Positions 32,405 through 44,921 of a DNA stretch of 64,000 nucleotides are shown piece after piece. Positions within the stretch are counted from its first letter, which is position 1. Each line of letters begins with the position of its first letter. This DNA is from Agrostemma githago. Taxonomy: Eukaryota; Streptophyta; Magnoliopsida; Caryophyllales; Caryophyllaceae. The notes below the pieces were generated by a model, which saw nothing but the letters and a program-made list of their open reading frames with translations, was not told the DNA's origin and searched no databases. The DNA is taken from NCBI GenBank assembly GCA_958450325.1, contig OY288241.1, positions 39,150,778 to 39,214,777 on the forward strand, written 5' to 3'. The position numbers were made by a program, and so were the translations under genes.

Positions 32405-33249
32405 TATATATATATATATAACGAGATAGAGAGGAAGAGAAAAGGGAGAAAGGGTTGATGACACCCTCAACCTACATGCTTAAAATGGCCTCGGAAACGG
32501 ACTCGTAATAGCGACGGGAGCGCGGGTGTATCGAGAATGTAAGTATAGTTATGGTGTGTGTATTTATGGGGATGGTTTGTATCGGTTTTTTGAGAGATAA
32601 AGGCTCGGTTTTTTGCTTAGGGTTGCTTAGTGTTGTGTGATAGTGAGGATGTGAATTAGGGTTGCAAAATGTAGGTTGTAATGCCTTAGGAAAATCTTAA
32701 TTTGTGAAGGGTTTGAGAGGGTATTTATAGGGAATGCCCCACGACCTAGGGTCACTCGATCGAGTGGCCCTAGCGTACTCGATTGAGTGCCCTGAAAAGG
32801 AGGATCTGATTGGTTTTTACAGCCCCACTCGATCGAGTGAGGTCAAGCCACTCGATCGAGTGGGTCAGGCGGGTGAGCCATTTTAGGAAGATGGTTGACT
32901 TTTTTGAATTTTTGAATTTATTGATTTGGCGCTTGTTTCTAGAAGCTCACTTGTCTGGTTTTTGGGGTCGAATTCGTCTATGACCGGGTTTTGACCCGGT
33001 CGCTAAAAGACGGTTTTATTTCCGGTGTCGGTTTTGGCCCAAATTAGTCTCATTTTATTGGAAACGACCCACTGGGCCTGGATTTGAGGTCAGTGTTGAG
33101 AGATTTGTACTCCGCTAAATGTCCACGACGGATATTATTGATTCTGAGTCTGTATTCGAACGTATTAAGTCACGTTTACATCCGATCATCATCGGGTGTT
33201 TTGTCGGGAACTGTCATAGACACTAGCAGGCAAATTGCGGGTGTCTACA
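32405..33249 (-). repeat. E1 5' LTR, 5' portion with promoter
   Basis: Begins TGTAGACACCCGCAATTTG at 33249 (minus). It contains TATAAATA at 32729-32722 and the upstream palindrome cluster 32754-32861. It pairs with 19578-21106 across the P-Q-R block. Confidence 0.85.
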
Positions 33250-33476
33250 GCCGCCACCAGGGAACCTAAAAACATCACCCACGCTATCACACTAATAAAA
33301 ACAAATTAAATCAAACAAATAACAGGTAAAAATTAATCAAATCAAATTCTTTAAAAAACTTAAAAGATTCTAAAACAGTCATAATCACACTAACAAAAAC
33401 AAATCAAATCCAACAAATTATAGCTCAAAAATTAGCTAAAAATAATAACATCGCACTAATAAAACAGCAGGAAGAA
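33250..33476. other. Host-like unique sequence between E1 and X1
   Basis: AT-rich, many ACAAATCAAA-type strings, no open frame and no terminal motifs. It ends in AAGAA, the TSD of X1 (33472-33476). Probably an intron or intergenic piece of the locus hit by X1, X2 and E2. Confidence 0.4.
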
Positions 33477-35977
33477 TGTAACACCCACAATATTTGTAGC
33501 TTTGCTATCTGTTCCGTTACGATTATATCGTAACTCTGTAATATTTCGTCAATTATATTTTTCACATTTCGAGATCTCTTTCATTATCGAGCCTAAAATT
33601 ATTTATTTTTGTAAAAGGATTTTAATTATTTTATTTTTATTCGAAAATCCATTTAATTTTTTTCGTCGCAAGTATGATTAACTATTTTTGAAAAATCATA
33701 TTTTCTATGAACAATAGTTTTAAAATCAAGTTTGAACTATTTATGTTTGTAAAAATGCTCGATTACGTTAACAACTGATTTCTGGCTCAAAAATATTTTA
33801 TTTTGAAAATGGCTATTTAATTATTTTACTACGCGATTTCATAAATAATTATTTTCTAATGCATTTTAATCTGATTTCTTCGTAAACATTTATATTATTT
33901 TACAAACCTTCTTTTATCGACTTGAGAAATATTTTCGGACACCTTTTATCAACACTACATATTATTTTTATCCTATCTATTTTAAATGTTACCCACATAT
34001 TTGTTTTAATCAGAAACTTATCAGATAAATTTGTTGCTGGTTCTTTCCACCTCAACTATCTCGTCTCCTAATTGAGTTAAGAGTCCTTGTGACTCCATTA
34101 TTACTATCTTTTAGCTTCCTAATTTCTCTTTATATTCTCATTCATTCTAATCTATTTTATTCACAATACAAGTCTTCTTTTCTCCTCTATTTCACATTAA
34201 ACTTTCTTCTTTCCGTTCATCAGCAATCCGATCCTAATTCCTCTCTAATTCTTTCCAATCTCGAGGGTAATTTAATTACTCTTATTCATTCTTCATCTCG
34301 TTTTCTCCTTTCTATATATTCACTTATAATGTGGTTTTAATACCATATGTTTAATTATTTCGTAGGCTATCGTGCTAGATCCGACAAAGACGATTATTTA
34401 ATTGATTCGGATCTCGATTAAGGTAACATTGACACGTTACTCGGTATTATGTGGTATTATTGTTGTAGTTGCATGTATAGAAATTAGATTTTTGTTAGAC
34501 AATATATTTATGTCTCGTTTTTAATAACAAAAACTTTAAACTCGTAAACCTTCACATGTTTTGTTATTTTAATCGTTTTTACGAGATTTGCGAATAAATC
34601 GTTTTTTTGATTATTAAAAAGTATTATAAGGCCGAGACTAAAGTATACATATAATAATTTATTTAACAAATTTCGTGATTTTTAAAGTATGAATTATCAA
34701 ATTGAAAGTTTTATTGTTTTTAATAAAATTACAGCATGTTTCGGAATCTGATAGTATTTTTGTGAGAATTAATAACCTATTTTAAAGACTTTATTTCGGA
34801 AAACTTTGAAAAGAGACTAATATTTATTTTAAGTCTAATTTATGTATATTTAATTTCGTAAATTAATTCCAATAAGTTTGGTCACAATAAATTGTTTATG
34901 AACAGGTGTCAAATTAATCCGCGATTCTGTCAGTTGTGATAAGATCTAAATTGAAACATATAATAAACTTTTTATTTAATCTTGGTAATTTACCTACATA
35001 AACTATGAAGAGTCTAGTTAATGTTTCCAAGTGGATTTTCTTTAAAATCAATTTTTAAATGTATTTTATTAAATAAATACAAACGAGTGTCTAATTCTAA
35101 CAGTTTTTAAATATATGAATCAAAACCCATGTTTTATTTGGAATTTCGAGTTTCTCCCGAAATAATAGTTGTAACTAAGTTTCTAAAGTTTTCAACCTCA
35201 CTGGTCTTACATTGTTTTGATTTTTAATGATTTAATTACGAATTTTATAGTAAAACAGTGCGATTCTGGAAAATCTATCAATTTGTTATTTAAATACTTT
35301 TAATTAAAACTTCAACCTTTTTAAAAATAATTATGATTTTGACTTGACTTGACTTTTAATCTTGAATTATACATATATATATATATATATATATGATAAA
35401 TATAATGTTTACGTCTCAAAGCCTAATATTAACTATTTTATATAACTCCTATTTTAATCTATTTCTATTTATAATAATACCTACTTTTGGAAAGTTATTA
35501 TTTTAAGAAAAATTATATTTTCATAAAGTTTCCTCTTTTAAGAACGAACTATAATCTTGTTGGATTTTGATAATGACTTTGTTTTGGAGTTGTGGAATAA
35601 GAGGTGTACGGGTAGAGTAATACAGTCTAGTGTATACGTTTTGTCATCAGCTATAACACTAGTGTATCCGAGCAGGATGCATTGGTTGTTGAACTGGGCA
35701 TGTTCTTGTCCAGGAGTGTATGTTCATTTTGACCTTAAGCTCGTACCTCGCATGTAAGACGCCGTCGGGTTGAATTGGGCACAATTGGTGTTCCAGGAGG
35801 GGTGTGCATATTTACTTAAGCTAGGACCTCGCATTGATAAGTCGTCGTTCTATTATGGTTGAGTAGCCTAGTTAGAGATCGAGGTTTGATTTGTTTGAAC
35901 TAAGTTCTCGAAGCTAGTTTTTAGTATTCTCCAAGTGAAAGTCTATTCTGTTGCACTGATTCATATCCATAACGTCA

Positions 35978-36135
35978 TCCCCCTTTCCACTAACCAAATA
36001 ACTCAACTCATATATTTTCCCGCCTAAAGTTATCCACAAAAAAAATTAAAAAAAAATCCCCCTTTCCACTAACCAAATAACTCAACTCATATATTTTCCC
36101 GCCTAAAGTTATCCACAACAAAAATTAAAAAAAAT
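35978..36135. repeat. Tandemly duplicated Helitron 5' end
   Basis: The first 79 bp of the Helitron, TC terminus included, occurs twice in direct tandem (35978-36056, 36057-36135) with very few differences, mostly in A runs and one A/C change near the end of the unit. Confidence 0.85.
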
Positions 36136-36868
36136 AGACCAAATGAGCTAGGTGCAAATCAAACCCTTGACCTCATGTGTGTCACCCTTCTCCTCTCCAA
36201 CTACACTCCAACATCTTACTTATTTAAATATCACTACATCACACATAAAGCTATACACCACAGAAAGTATGTAATTAAAGAAATTTGATTGATTACATTG
36301 ATTACGAAAATCACATGTTTTAAATGGAAGATATCACATACAATATTTAATATGGAATGTATGATCAAAATTTTTTTTAAAAAGTATAAACATTTTGTAT
36401 TCCGTTTTAACCAAATAGTTGCATTATTTTTGTTAATAGGATATTGCACTATCCCGTACAATACTTTACATAGAATATAAAATAGTTATGATTATTATTG
36501 TATATCTTTCTGATCATATTCTTAACATCGATATAAAATTTAGTAACTATATAAAAATGGAATATATATTCCGATTGCTCTTACAAATCCTGATACATAG
36601 TAAAAACTCACCGAAAATTCTCTATATACTACTCTCAGTTACTAACATTTTCCTCAAAAATACACTAATTTAAATTGAGAAGTAAAAGAACATTTCACTA
36701 ATAAATTCGCAAACTATTCATTTTCATTAATATTAAAGAAATCGACAAAAAAAAACTTCTTTTTATGAAAATAATTAGATAAATTTTAAGATATGATGTC
36801 ATTAACCTTGAGAAAAAAATCAGTTATCTAAAAAAATTATTTTTGAAATGAGCTATTTACTTTATATA

Positions 36869-37079
36869 CTCTCCCCGTCCCAATGAATTCTTTGTCTATT
36901 CCATATTGGGACGTCTCAATGAATTCTTTTCCTTTCTATTTTAGGAATGTTATATATATATATATATATATATATAATTTGACCTCCAAATGAATTTGGC
37001 TTCACATGTCACTTTATCATTGGACATTTTCCCCTTTGTGCCAAAAGCAAAGGCAAACAATTCATCGGGACGGAAGAAG
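36869..37079. mobile_element. Stowaway-like MITE inside the Helitron
   Basis: 211 bp, left end CTCTCCCCGTCCCAATGAATT, right end (inverted) CTTCTTCCGTCCCGATGAATT, TA target duplication (36867-36868, 37080-37081). The CTCC..CCGTCCCA terminus is the Stowaway (Tc1/mariner) signature. A (TA)n run lies near its middle (36953-36976). Confidence 0.8.
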
Positions 37080-37683
37080 TATATACTCACCCGATACCAC
37101 TAAGATTTTTTATTCAAATGTGAGGATTATAATTATCATATAGAATGATTATTTTGGTAGGGGAGACTACAAAATACAGAATATACTATTAAAATCCATA
37201 TAAAAAAAATTCACAAATTACATAACATAAGTTTTACACCTGAGACAGTCCATTTTCAATTTATTTTTTAATTTTCTAATGAAAAACTGAATAGCTTTTT
37301 TACACAAAGAGAACGTATCACGACGTGCTAACCATTAAAAAAGTACATTATTATACAATTTTTGATAAATATTTATGTATTTTATGGTATGTTAAAGAGA
37401 GAAGTGAGTATCTCAAGATGTGAGATGATATAAACCGAGTATATAAAAAATACTATAAACAATATTTTCATTAATTACACGTCATTTAATACTCCGTACA
37501 TTTCAAGACATTACTCAAATATTTTGATTAGTTTTGCGATTTAAAAAATATTTTCCTATTTCTAAATTATACAGTCGATAAATAGTAAAAATAAAATAAT
37601 AAATTTTTATTTTAAATCTTAAATGAAATATTCTATAAGATAGATATATTATAAATACCGTGCATTGCACGGGGTCTGTACTA

Positions 37684-37684
<1 letters not shown>

Positions 37685-37740
<56 letters not shown>
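37685..37740. repeat. (TTA)n microsatellite at the Helitron 3' junction
   Basis: About 18 TTA units directly after CTAG. X2 has only a short ATTATTATTAT at the same LTR position (43520-43530), so the run expanded in X1, probably after or at insertion. Confidence 0.9.
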
Positions 37741-38171
37741 GATTGATATTGACTTGCAGGTTAGCAATCATTTTAAATTATTTTACTATATCATTTTAAA
37801 CGTTTTTCATTTTGAACTATTTTGATATAATAGTAATTATGCTTTAATGTCATGTAATATGGCTGGGAGAACGTCATCGTTACTCCCCACTGAATTGTGG
37901 CTGTTATGTTTATAACATGACAGGTAATTTGCTGATGGGTTTGGGTGTGAGCTAGCGAGTAGCATGGATCCTACTCTACTTCATTTATATTAATTTTTGG
38001 ATTGTTAAACCCATTTGGAGAATTTTTATTTTTAGCGCTTTTGTAAAAAGTGGCATTTGTATTGACTGACCGTTCTTTTTCTAAAATTTAGAACATCAGT
38101 GTGTTTTAATCTCAAATCTACAGTGTTTCCGCCACTATATTTCATTAGAATTTATAGGGGATTACAAAGAA

Positions 38172-38278
38172 TGGTAAATTTTCCAACATAACCAGTCATT
38201 ACACTGGAAAGTCGGCAATTAAAACTCATTGGAAAAACATTTTATGTCAATTTCCTGCAAAACTCAGGTACGTAAACG
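38172..38278. other. Host-like unique sequence between X1 and X2
   Basis: About 107 bp without TE features. On the minus strand it contains a plausible acceptor GAGTTTTGCAG/GAAATT (around 38259). No open frame. Confidence 0.35.
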
Positions 38279-38283
38279 ATTTG

Positions 38284-41200
38284 TGTAACACTCCTGATTT
38301 TATAAAACAATTTAAATTAAAGTTATATTCGTATTTTAATTTTATTTACGATTTAACTCGTAATTCTTAAAATTATTATAAAATGAATTTATCATTTAAT
38401 CGTTTCAAACTCCAAAAATTCTATTTGTCTCGGAAACACTTCTTATATTTAAACATTTTTATTTCTTTTTCGATTTATTTTATACATTTAATTTAATTCT
38501 TATCGAAAGTCTATTCCGGTGATTTAAATTTTAAATTCTTTTTATTTATTTATACTTAAGCTCGAATTTCTATTTTTGGCTCGAAGTTCATTTATATTAA
38601 GTTTCGTCAAAACATTTATTACCTTTCCTCGAGAAATCTATTTAATTCACTTTATCGAAAATTTATTATTTATCGGGAAATATTATTTCATTGTCTAATT
38701 ATTTATTTCTATCAACTTCGTTTTCGTCTCGAGTACTTTATTTACTCATTGTCGGCCGATTATTTATTAATTTTATTAACTCGTTTTAATTCGTTTCGTG
38801 GGTCACTCAATTTATTATTTCGGAAACCGCCTCCTACTTGTACCTATTTGATTAATCGTTTTCATAAATTTAACTCACTTTTATTAAAGTTTGTGAAAAC
38901 CAATCCCTCTTCCCACTTGTTAATTTAACATTCAACCCCTTTGTTATTCTTTTCATTCTATCCACCGCTTTATTACCTTTGTAATCAACGTACCCCACTT
39001 ATCACTTATTCATGTTCATTCCCTTGTTTTCTTTTCTTCCTCCATCGTTTCATTCATCCCCTCTTGCTCTCATTATTTTTCTAATTCCTCCGCTTCCTTC
39101 TTCCCTTTTATTCGTCTTTTTGTTCGGCTGCAATTCGCTGTTGATGTTGTTTCTGTAACAGCCCTAAATTTTCGCGACCAAAATAGAAGAATAAAATAGG
39201 AAAATTTAAAGCCGTTACTCCGCATTTAGCTCACAAGGCCAAATGCAAGGCAAAAGAATAGTACAAGAATTAAAAAGAAATATAAATCCGATAAATAATT
39301 AAATGAAAACGTTGCAGCGGAAGACTTAAGTCCCACAAAATCCAAAACGGTTTAAAACAACTTCAACCCAAAGTTCAACATAAACATAAATAGTTTGGAG
39401 GTAAACGTTAAATATTAAAATCCTTCCTCGCTCAGCATCCCGAACCAAATGCACCCATGCAGCATATTAATTGTACCTATCAACTGTACCCAAAACACAA
39501 ATAGGTACAGGTTCCAGCGGGGGAACGACCCAAAACAAAAGGACGTCAGCAAAGCTGAGTAAAATATATTATATTGAAAACGTAAAACAATAATTATAAT
39601 TTGTAGTAAACTGAAATCAGAGTTAAATATTATTGTCTCAATACCAAACCAAAAGTATTGTAAAACAGTAGTCAAAACAAAATCCAACAAAAATATATTA
39701 TATCCACCTGTGTGCCAAGGTCCTACCCTTTTGCACGATCTAGAGGTACCACCTATGCTTAGCTAGACTTACTATAGTGCGCACTACTCACATTTGGGCA
39801 GTATGTAGGATGAGGCTGCCAAAGGAGGAAGTCTAACTACCTAGCAAGTGGGGGCCGGAAAACCCCACCTAACACAACTCGGGCCAGGAGTTCAGTTTCC
39901 GGGACGAAATCCCAGGGACGTCTCAGACGCACCTTAACCTCATAGACCAACAGAGCTCTCAGAGTTTGTTATAACCACCAAAATTGTACCAAAATAATTC
40001 CAATATATGACTTGTCACAAAGTTCCAATATCCAAAATATTACAAGAGTATCATAAAAATTCATCGTTGACAAAATAATTATAAAACCGTCTCAAAAATA
40101 TAATTTAAACCGAACATGCTCTTTACTTAAAGGTGAAAAGGTCAAAACGTCCTTACCTCTCAAGACGATCAATCCGAGTTAATACTAATCCAAAAATTCT
40201 TTCTCCTCGAATCCGCAAACTATAAATAATACCAATGGTTCAATAACCAATCTGACTGATTTATATAGTCACCGTCCTAGTATACTATCATCCAAACCTT
40301 TACATAAAGATTGACCTCCGTCACAATTACAACTTGTACTAACTCCTAGATTTGAACGAAATCTCAGAAATTGATTAAGCACTTATATAACTTAAATTAA
40401 TTGCCTCCCTTAACTCACCCCTACTCCATAGTTACTTTAACAATTCAAACTATCTTCCAATTACACACTCTTGCATTCCCCGAATCCCTGTGATAATGTC
40501 GCATAAATTATTATGTGCCAAACTCTTCCAATCTTAATGATAATCACTCCTACTCACCCACCATCCATCTTTTATAAAGAGTACCAATTACCTACCTGTT
40601 ATGCCGACCCAAAATAACGAAATTAGCAACCCGAGATCGAAACCCAAATTTCTGTCCGAACACCACATATTTACCTAATTATTAATTTATGGTGAGGAAA
40701 CGATTTTAAACAAAACAAAGGAAACTATCTAACTCAAAGTAAATATCAAGACATACGGAGTACTATCTAATTGACTCACTAATTATAAGAAGTATAAAGT
40801 ACAATTGGTTAAGAAACTTACAATTTAGATAAAGGAGAATGTAAAACTTGTTGGTGTAAGTAAGGATCGAGACCGATTTCTGATGACGGTTGAAAACTTG
40901 AAAAAAAAAACGAGAAGCAGAGGGAGAGAGAGAGACGGCATCCAAAGGGGGAATGAATGAATGAATTGTGATGGGGGGTTTTGGGGGTCACGTGGGTTTT
41001 TATAAAATTGAGGATTTCCTTTTTTTTATTGTGTTTGACTCGAAAACGAATATGATACAAAGTCGGTTTATAAAATAACGTTCCACTTTTTAAAATAGTC
41101 CAAAACCGATTTATAATAAGAAGGCCCAAAATACTTAAAATTTTATAACGACATTAAAATATTTTTCCAACTTAAAAAAAACCCGATTTAAATAAAAGTA

Positions 41201-43974
41201 GAAAAGTCAAGCTTAATAATTGACTCAGAAAATAACGGTGTGTTACAGTTTCGTTCCTCTGTCTTCGTGCTGCTGCCATATCGAGGCTATCTCTTCTTCT
41301 TCTTCTCCTTCTTTGTCGTATTTCTGTCTTCTGTGTCATTCCTTTTTGCTGCTGTTGCATTTTGTTTCTATTGCCGCTTGTCGATTTCTTTTCTGTCTTT
41401 TTTTGTCATTCTTCCACGTTTCTTCCTCTTCTGTTTTTCGTTGTTTGGTTGATGCGGTTGTTGTTGTGCTTAATCAATCTCCTCTTTCTTTTCGTTTCTT
41501 CTTCTCCTCTGTTCGTCGATTCGTTGTTTTGCTGCTCGGTTGTCCTCGTGCTGTGTGCTCGCTGCTGCAAGTTTTAAAGCTTGGTGTTGATGCTTCATTC
41601 TGGTGTCGTGCTCTCCTGGTTTGTTGTTCGTCTTCTTCTTTTTCTTCTTCGTTTGGTCTGGTGTTTGTCGTAATGCTATTGCTGCCCGTGTGTGCTGTTT
41701 CCGCTGCGTTTCGTTGTACTGTTTTGGTCTTGTGAGCTTTTGTCATCAACACTATTTGGCTTTTCCTGCTAAGACTATTGTCGATGCCCCTGATATGTAT
41801 GCCTTGTTCGTAGTCATCACTTTGCGGTTTCATGACTCGGTTCGTTGTTCTTGTCGGCTGTAGGCTGTACGTTATTACTCTATAGCGTCCTTTGTTCGGG
41901 ACATCTATTTCAGACCGGTTTATGTCAATTCATTACCATGTCTAGAGGCTCAGTTCTTTTTGGTCTTCGTGTCTATGTTTGACACATCATTTCCCTTTCC
42001 GTCTTGTGCCGAATATCTTGTCTCATTCTTTTGTTTTGTCTTCTCGACTGTCGTGGTGAATCATGCTACTAAAGACTAGCGGTTTTACAACTTGGAGCTT
42101 AAAGACGACATTTCTACTGATTTGAAGCTTGGGTTGATCAAGAAGGACGAGTACAAGTTCGTTTTGGATGTCGAGTGAAGGTAACTTTAGGACATTACTC
42201 GATTTTATATCGTACGATTTTGTAGTAGTATGTAGTAAATATTTTAACTTCGGTTTTCTAATTTTAGCTATTTATTATTGATAATAATATTAAGTTTTAA
42301 ATCGTATGCCTTATCAATATTTTTTTAGAACTTTCGATAGCGTTTTACAAATTGTTAGTAATTCCATTATTTACGATCGTTATAATATTTTGTTGGTTAT
42401 CGTGACACTAGTAACTAAATAATAATGAATTCATATTTTCTTCATATTTCGTTAATTTATAATTTTAACTCGAAATCGTATTTTTATATTATAATCGAGA
42501 TTTGTATACTTGTTTAATAAATTAATTTTCGTTTTACAATTTATACTAATAAATGAGAAAAGAGTCGATTTTGTTTTAAATATATTTTTAGTCGAGACTA
42601 TTTTCAATAATAATTTCTTATTTGTTTACAATTGACTATTTTTTGTAAAATCCGTATTATTTATTAATAAAAGCTATTTGCTAAAAATAATTTGAAACCT
42701 TTGTAAAATTCATTTCATTTATAAAATTCGTTGACTCAATTAATTTTGAGATCGTTTTTCTTAAAACATCTCTTTTCTAAAATTTATAGTTTTAACTCGA
42801 TTTCCTAATTATTTATATAGTACTATATATTGACTTATTATATTTTGTTTATATTTTGAGTGACGAATTTAGAAATATATTAAAGTTACGATAACGACGA
42901 TAATAATAAAATGTTAATTTCGTTAAAAATGCTATTTTAATACATTTCACTTATTTTGATCACTTACATATTTTCTATAACAATATTTCTATTGTAAGTA
43001 AGTTTCTAAAAATAGTAAGTTTCTATTTATAGAAAGTTTCCCTTTTTAATATAAAATGTTTATTCCTTTTATCCTCGTAATGATTATATCTTTTGAATAT
43101 CGATAATGGCTTTGTTTTGGAGTTATGGAATAAGAACAAGTGTGGGTTTAGAGTAATATAGTGTGGGATGTACGTTTTTGCCATCAACTGTAAGGCTGGT
43201 GTGTCTTTATGGGGCACCTTGGTTGTTGAACTGAGCATGGTTTGTTTTCAGGAGAGTGTATATTTACTTTAAACTTAGATATCGCATCGTATAAGTCGCG
43301 TTGGGTTGAACTGGATATGGTTTCTATCCAGGAGGGTGTATACTACTTAAACCATGACCTCGCTGCACGCAGTCCTGTTATAGTTGAGTTGCCTAGTTAG
43401 AGACTGGATTCTGTTATGAGTTAAGTCTACAGTTCTCGAAGCTAGTTTCCAGTATTACCCTAGTGAAAGTCTAGCCTTGTGCACACTGACCAAATTTCCA
43501 TAACGCCAGTTTTGAATATGATTATTATTATCGATTGGTTTGATTTGCAGGTTGGCAAATGTTTTAAGTTTCCTCCGAGAACTTATTTTATTATATCGTT
43601 TTTAATGTTTTCTCATTTTAAGTATTTTGATATAATAATACTATTATTTTTCCATATGATATAATATGACTGGGAAAACGTCCGAGTTCCTCCCCACTAA
43701 CGTGGCTGTTATGTTTATAACATGACAGGTAATTGCTGCTGGGTTTTGGGTGTGAGCCAGCGAGTAGCGTGGATCCTACTCTTACTTTATTCATGTAATT
43801 TATGGATTTTTGTAACCATGTTTGGAGAATATTTAATTTAGCCCTTTTGTAAAAAAAGTGGTCTCTGTATTGACTGACCGTTCTTTTATTAAAATATAGA
43901 ACATCACTGTGTTTTAATCTCAAATCTACAGTGTTTCCGCCACTGTATTGTGTTAGATTTTCTAGGGGATTACA
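38284..43974 (+). mobile_element. X2: solo LTR of the X family, interrupted by LTR N
   Basis: TGTAACACTCC...GGGGATTACA with TSD ATTTG (38279-38283, 43975-43979). Without N and its TSD it is about 3.6 kb, some 600 bp longer than X0. The extra length is a T/C-rich stretch at about 41253-42100 that X0 and X1 lack or have replaced. The 3' third matches X0 and X1 closely. Confidence 0.85.
39154..41247 (-). mobile_element. N: solo LTR nested in X2
   Basis: 2094 bp bounded by TGTAACAGCCC and GTGTGTTACA with TSD GTTTC (39149-39153, 41248-41252). Orientation is judged minus because the reverse strand has the layout seen in X LTRs (TTACTCAGC, then a C-rich block, then an ACCTGTACC-like sequence, then the terminal AAATTTAGGGCTGTTACA). 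No internal domain. Distinct family from X. Confidence 0.75.
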
Positions 43975-43979
43975 ATTTG

Positions 43980-44916
43980 AGTAGTGAAAAATCGATCAAT
44001 TGAAGCATAAAATCAAAAAAATAAGTAGAAAAACAGATAAAGTTACCGTATAAGAGTATAAAGAAAAGAAGAACCCAGGAAAAAGTGGCGTAGATGCAAT
44101 AAATTATCTCCCGGATGTGTTAAGTTCCTGCAACGACAACAAACCAATGAAATTAAGAAAAACAAATCAGTAAGATTATAGAGGGAAGAAACGAAAGAAC
44201 AGAAAATTAGCAAATGAAGTGATCAAAAACCCTAAATTATCATCAAACCCAGAATCAAACATCAAATCAAAATTAACCAACTAAACAACAAAAATACATC
44301 AAATTAGTCAAAAGTAACAGAAACCCACATCACATCTATGAAAAATGAAGTGAAAAATTGTACTCACTTTGCCTTTGAAGACATTTTTTTGCCTCTACAA
44401 AGTCAAACTGAAATCAAATACAGAAACCCCATTTCCAGTAAAATTACGATTAAGCCAATGAAATTAAGAAGAACAAATAAGTAAGATTATAGGGGAATAA
44501 ACGAAAGAAATACCCAGATTCAGCGAGATTGGCGTCAACGTCGATGGTTCACCACATGGCCTACCACCTATACCCGACCCAGATCGAACATGGAGTCCGC
44601 CATCACCTGTAAATTAAGCAAGATGAAATAGCGATATTAGCGGTGACGTTGATGGGATATGAATTGATTTGAAAAATCGAAAAAGAAGAAATAAAAAGCA
44701 TAAGAAAAAAGAGAGGTTGAGAGGAAATTGAAAGAAGAGCGAGAAGAGAGATAAAGAGGAAATGAAAATGGTTTAGAAAGCAGCAGCAAAAGAGAGAGAC
44801 AGAGAGGAAAGGAGAGTAGGGAGGGGGGAGGGCAACTGCAAGGACTACGGAGCTCTACAGGTGCTAAGATGATGAATTAATGATAATAATGAATAATAAT
44901 GAATTAGAATATATTG
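43980..44916 (-). other. Host gene-like segment left of E2
   Basis: Read on the minus strand: a pyrimidine-rich leader (about 44840-44690), acceptor TTAATTTACAG followed by ATGGCGGACTCC (about 44605) that stops after 11 codons, donor CTGG/GTATTT, then candidate small exons with ACTTTGTAG and GTCGTTGCAG acceptors. The signals look like 5' UTR and short exons of a plant gene or a spliced non-coding RNA. No long reading frame results, and I assign no product. Confidence 0.3.
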
Positions 44917-44921
44917 CATAC

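Larger units (their letters stand above)
728..33249 (-). mobile_element. E1: degenerate Tat/Retand-type Ty3/gypsy element with nested insertions
   Basis: On the minus strand the order is 5' LTR (33249 to 19578, interrupted by three DNA transposons), Arg-tRNA primer site (19574-19555), leader, gag-protease-RT-RNase H-integrase (18363-4288), antisense gene (2130-3885, plus strand), polypurine tract (1571-1559) and a truncated 3' LTR (1558-728). Domain order and the primer site are those of the Tat lineage. The two LTR copies overlap over about 820 bp (741-1558 against 32421-33249); I count about 29 substitutions plus two small indels, roughly 3.5 percent, so E1 is older than E2. It is coding-dead but its structure is readable. 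No TSD can be checked because the far end of the 3' LTR is not in the window. Confidence 0.85.
35978..37684 (+). mobile_element. Non-autonomous Helitron in X1
   Basis: Starts TCCCCCTTTCC after an A, ends CTAG before a T, with hairpin CCGTGCATTGCACGG (37658-37672) 8 bp before CTAG: the classic 5'-TC...hairpin...CTRR-3' structure with A/T target. The boundary is confirmed by X2, which reads straight across the site (about 43501-43530). No Rep/helicase frame. A MITE is nested inside. Confidence 0.8.
33477..38166 (+). mobile_element. X1: solo LTR of the X family, interrupted by a Helitron
   Basis: TGTAACACCCAC...GGGGATTACA with TSD AAGAA (33472-33476, 38167-38171). Subtracting the Helitron leaves about 2983 bp, close to X0 (2994). 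It aligns with X0 and X2 throughout the 3' third (CAGTGTTTCCGCCACT, GATCCTACTCT). Confidence 0.85.

Noticed and set aside
33084..33269. 61-codon plus-strand ORF shared with 1363-1605
   Set aside because: It is LTR sequence read in antisense; repetition reflects the two LTR copies, not a gene.
41220..41735. 171-codon plus-strand ORF in X2
   Set aside because: It starts inside LTR N and runs through a T/C-rich tract into X2; the translation is Ser/Phe/Leu/Val/Cys low-complexity and crosses a transposon junction.
38284..43974. X2 as a full-length retrotransposon
   Set aside because: Only one TG...CA unit lies between the TSDs; no primer site, polypurine tract or second LTR was found.
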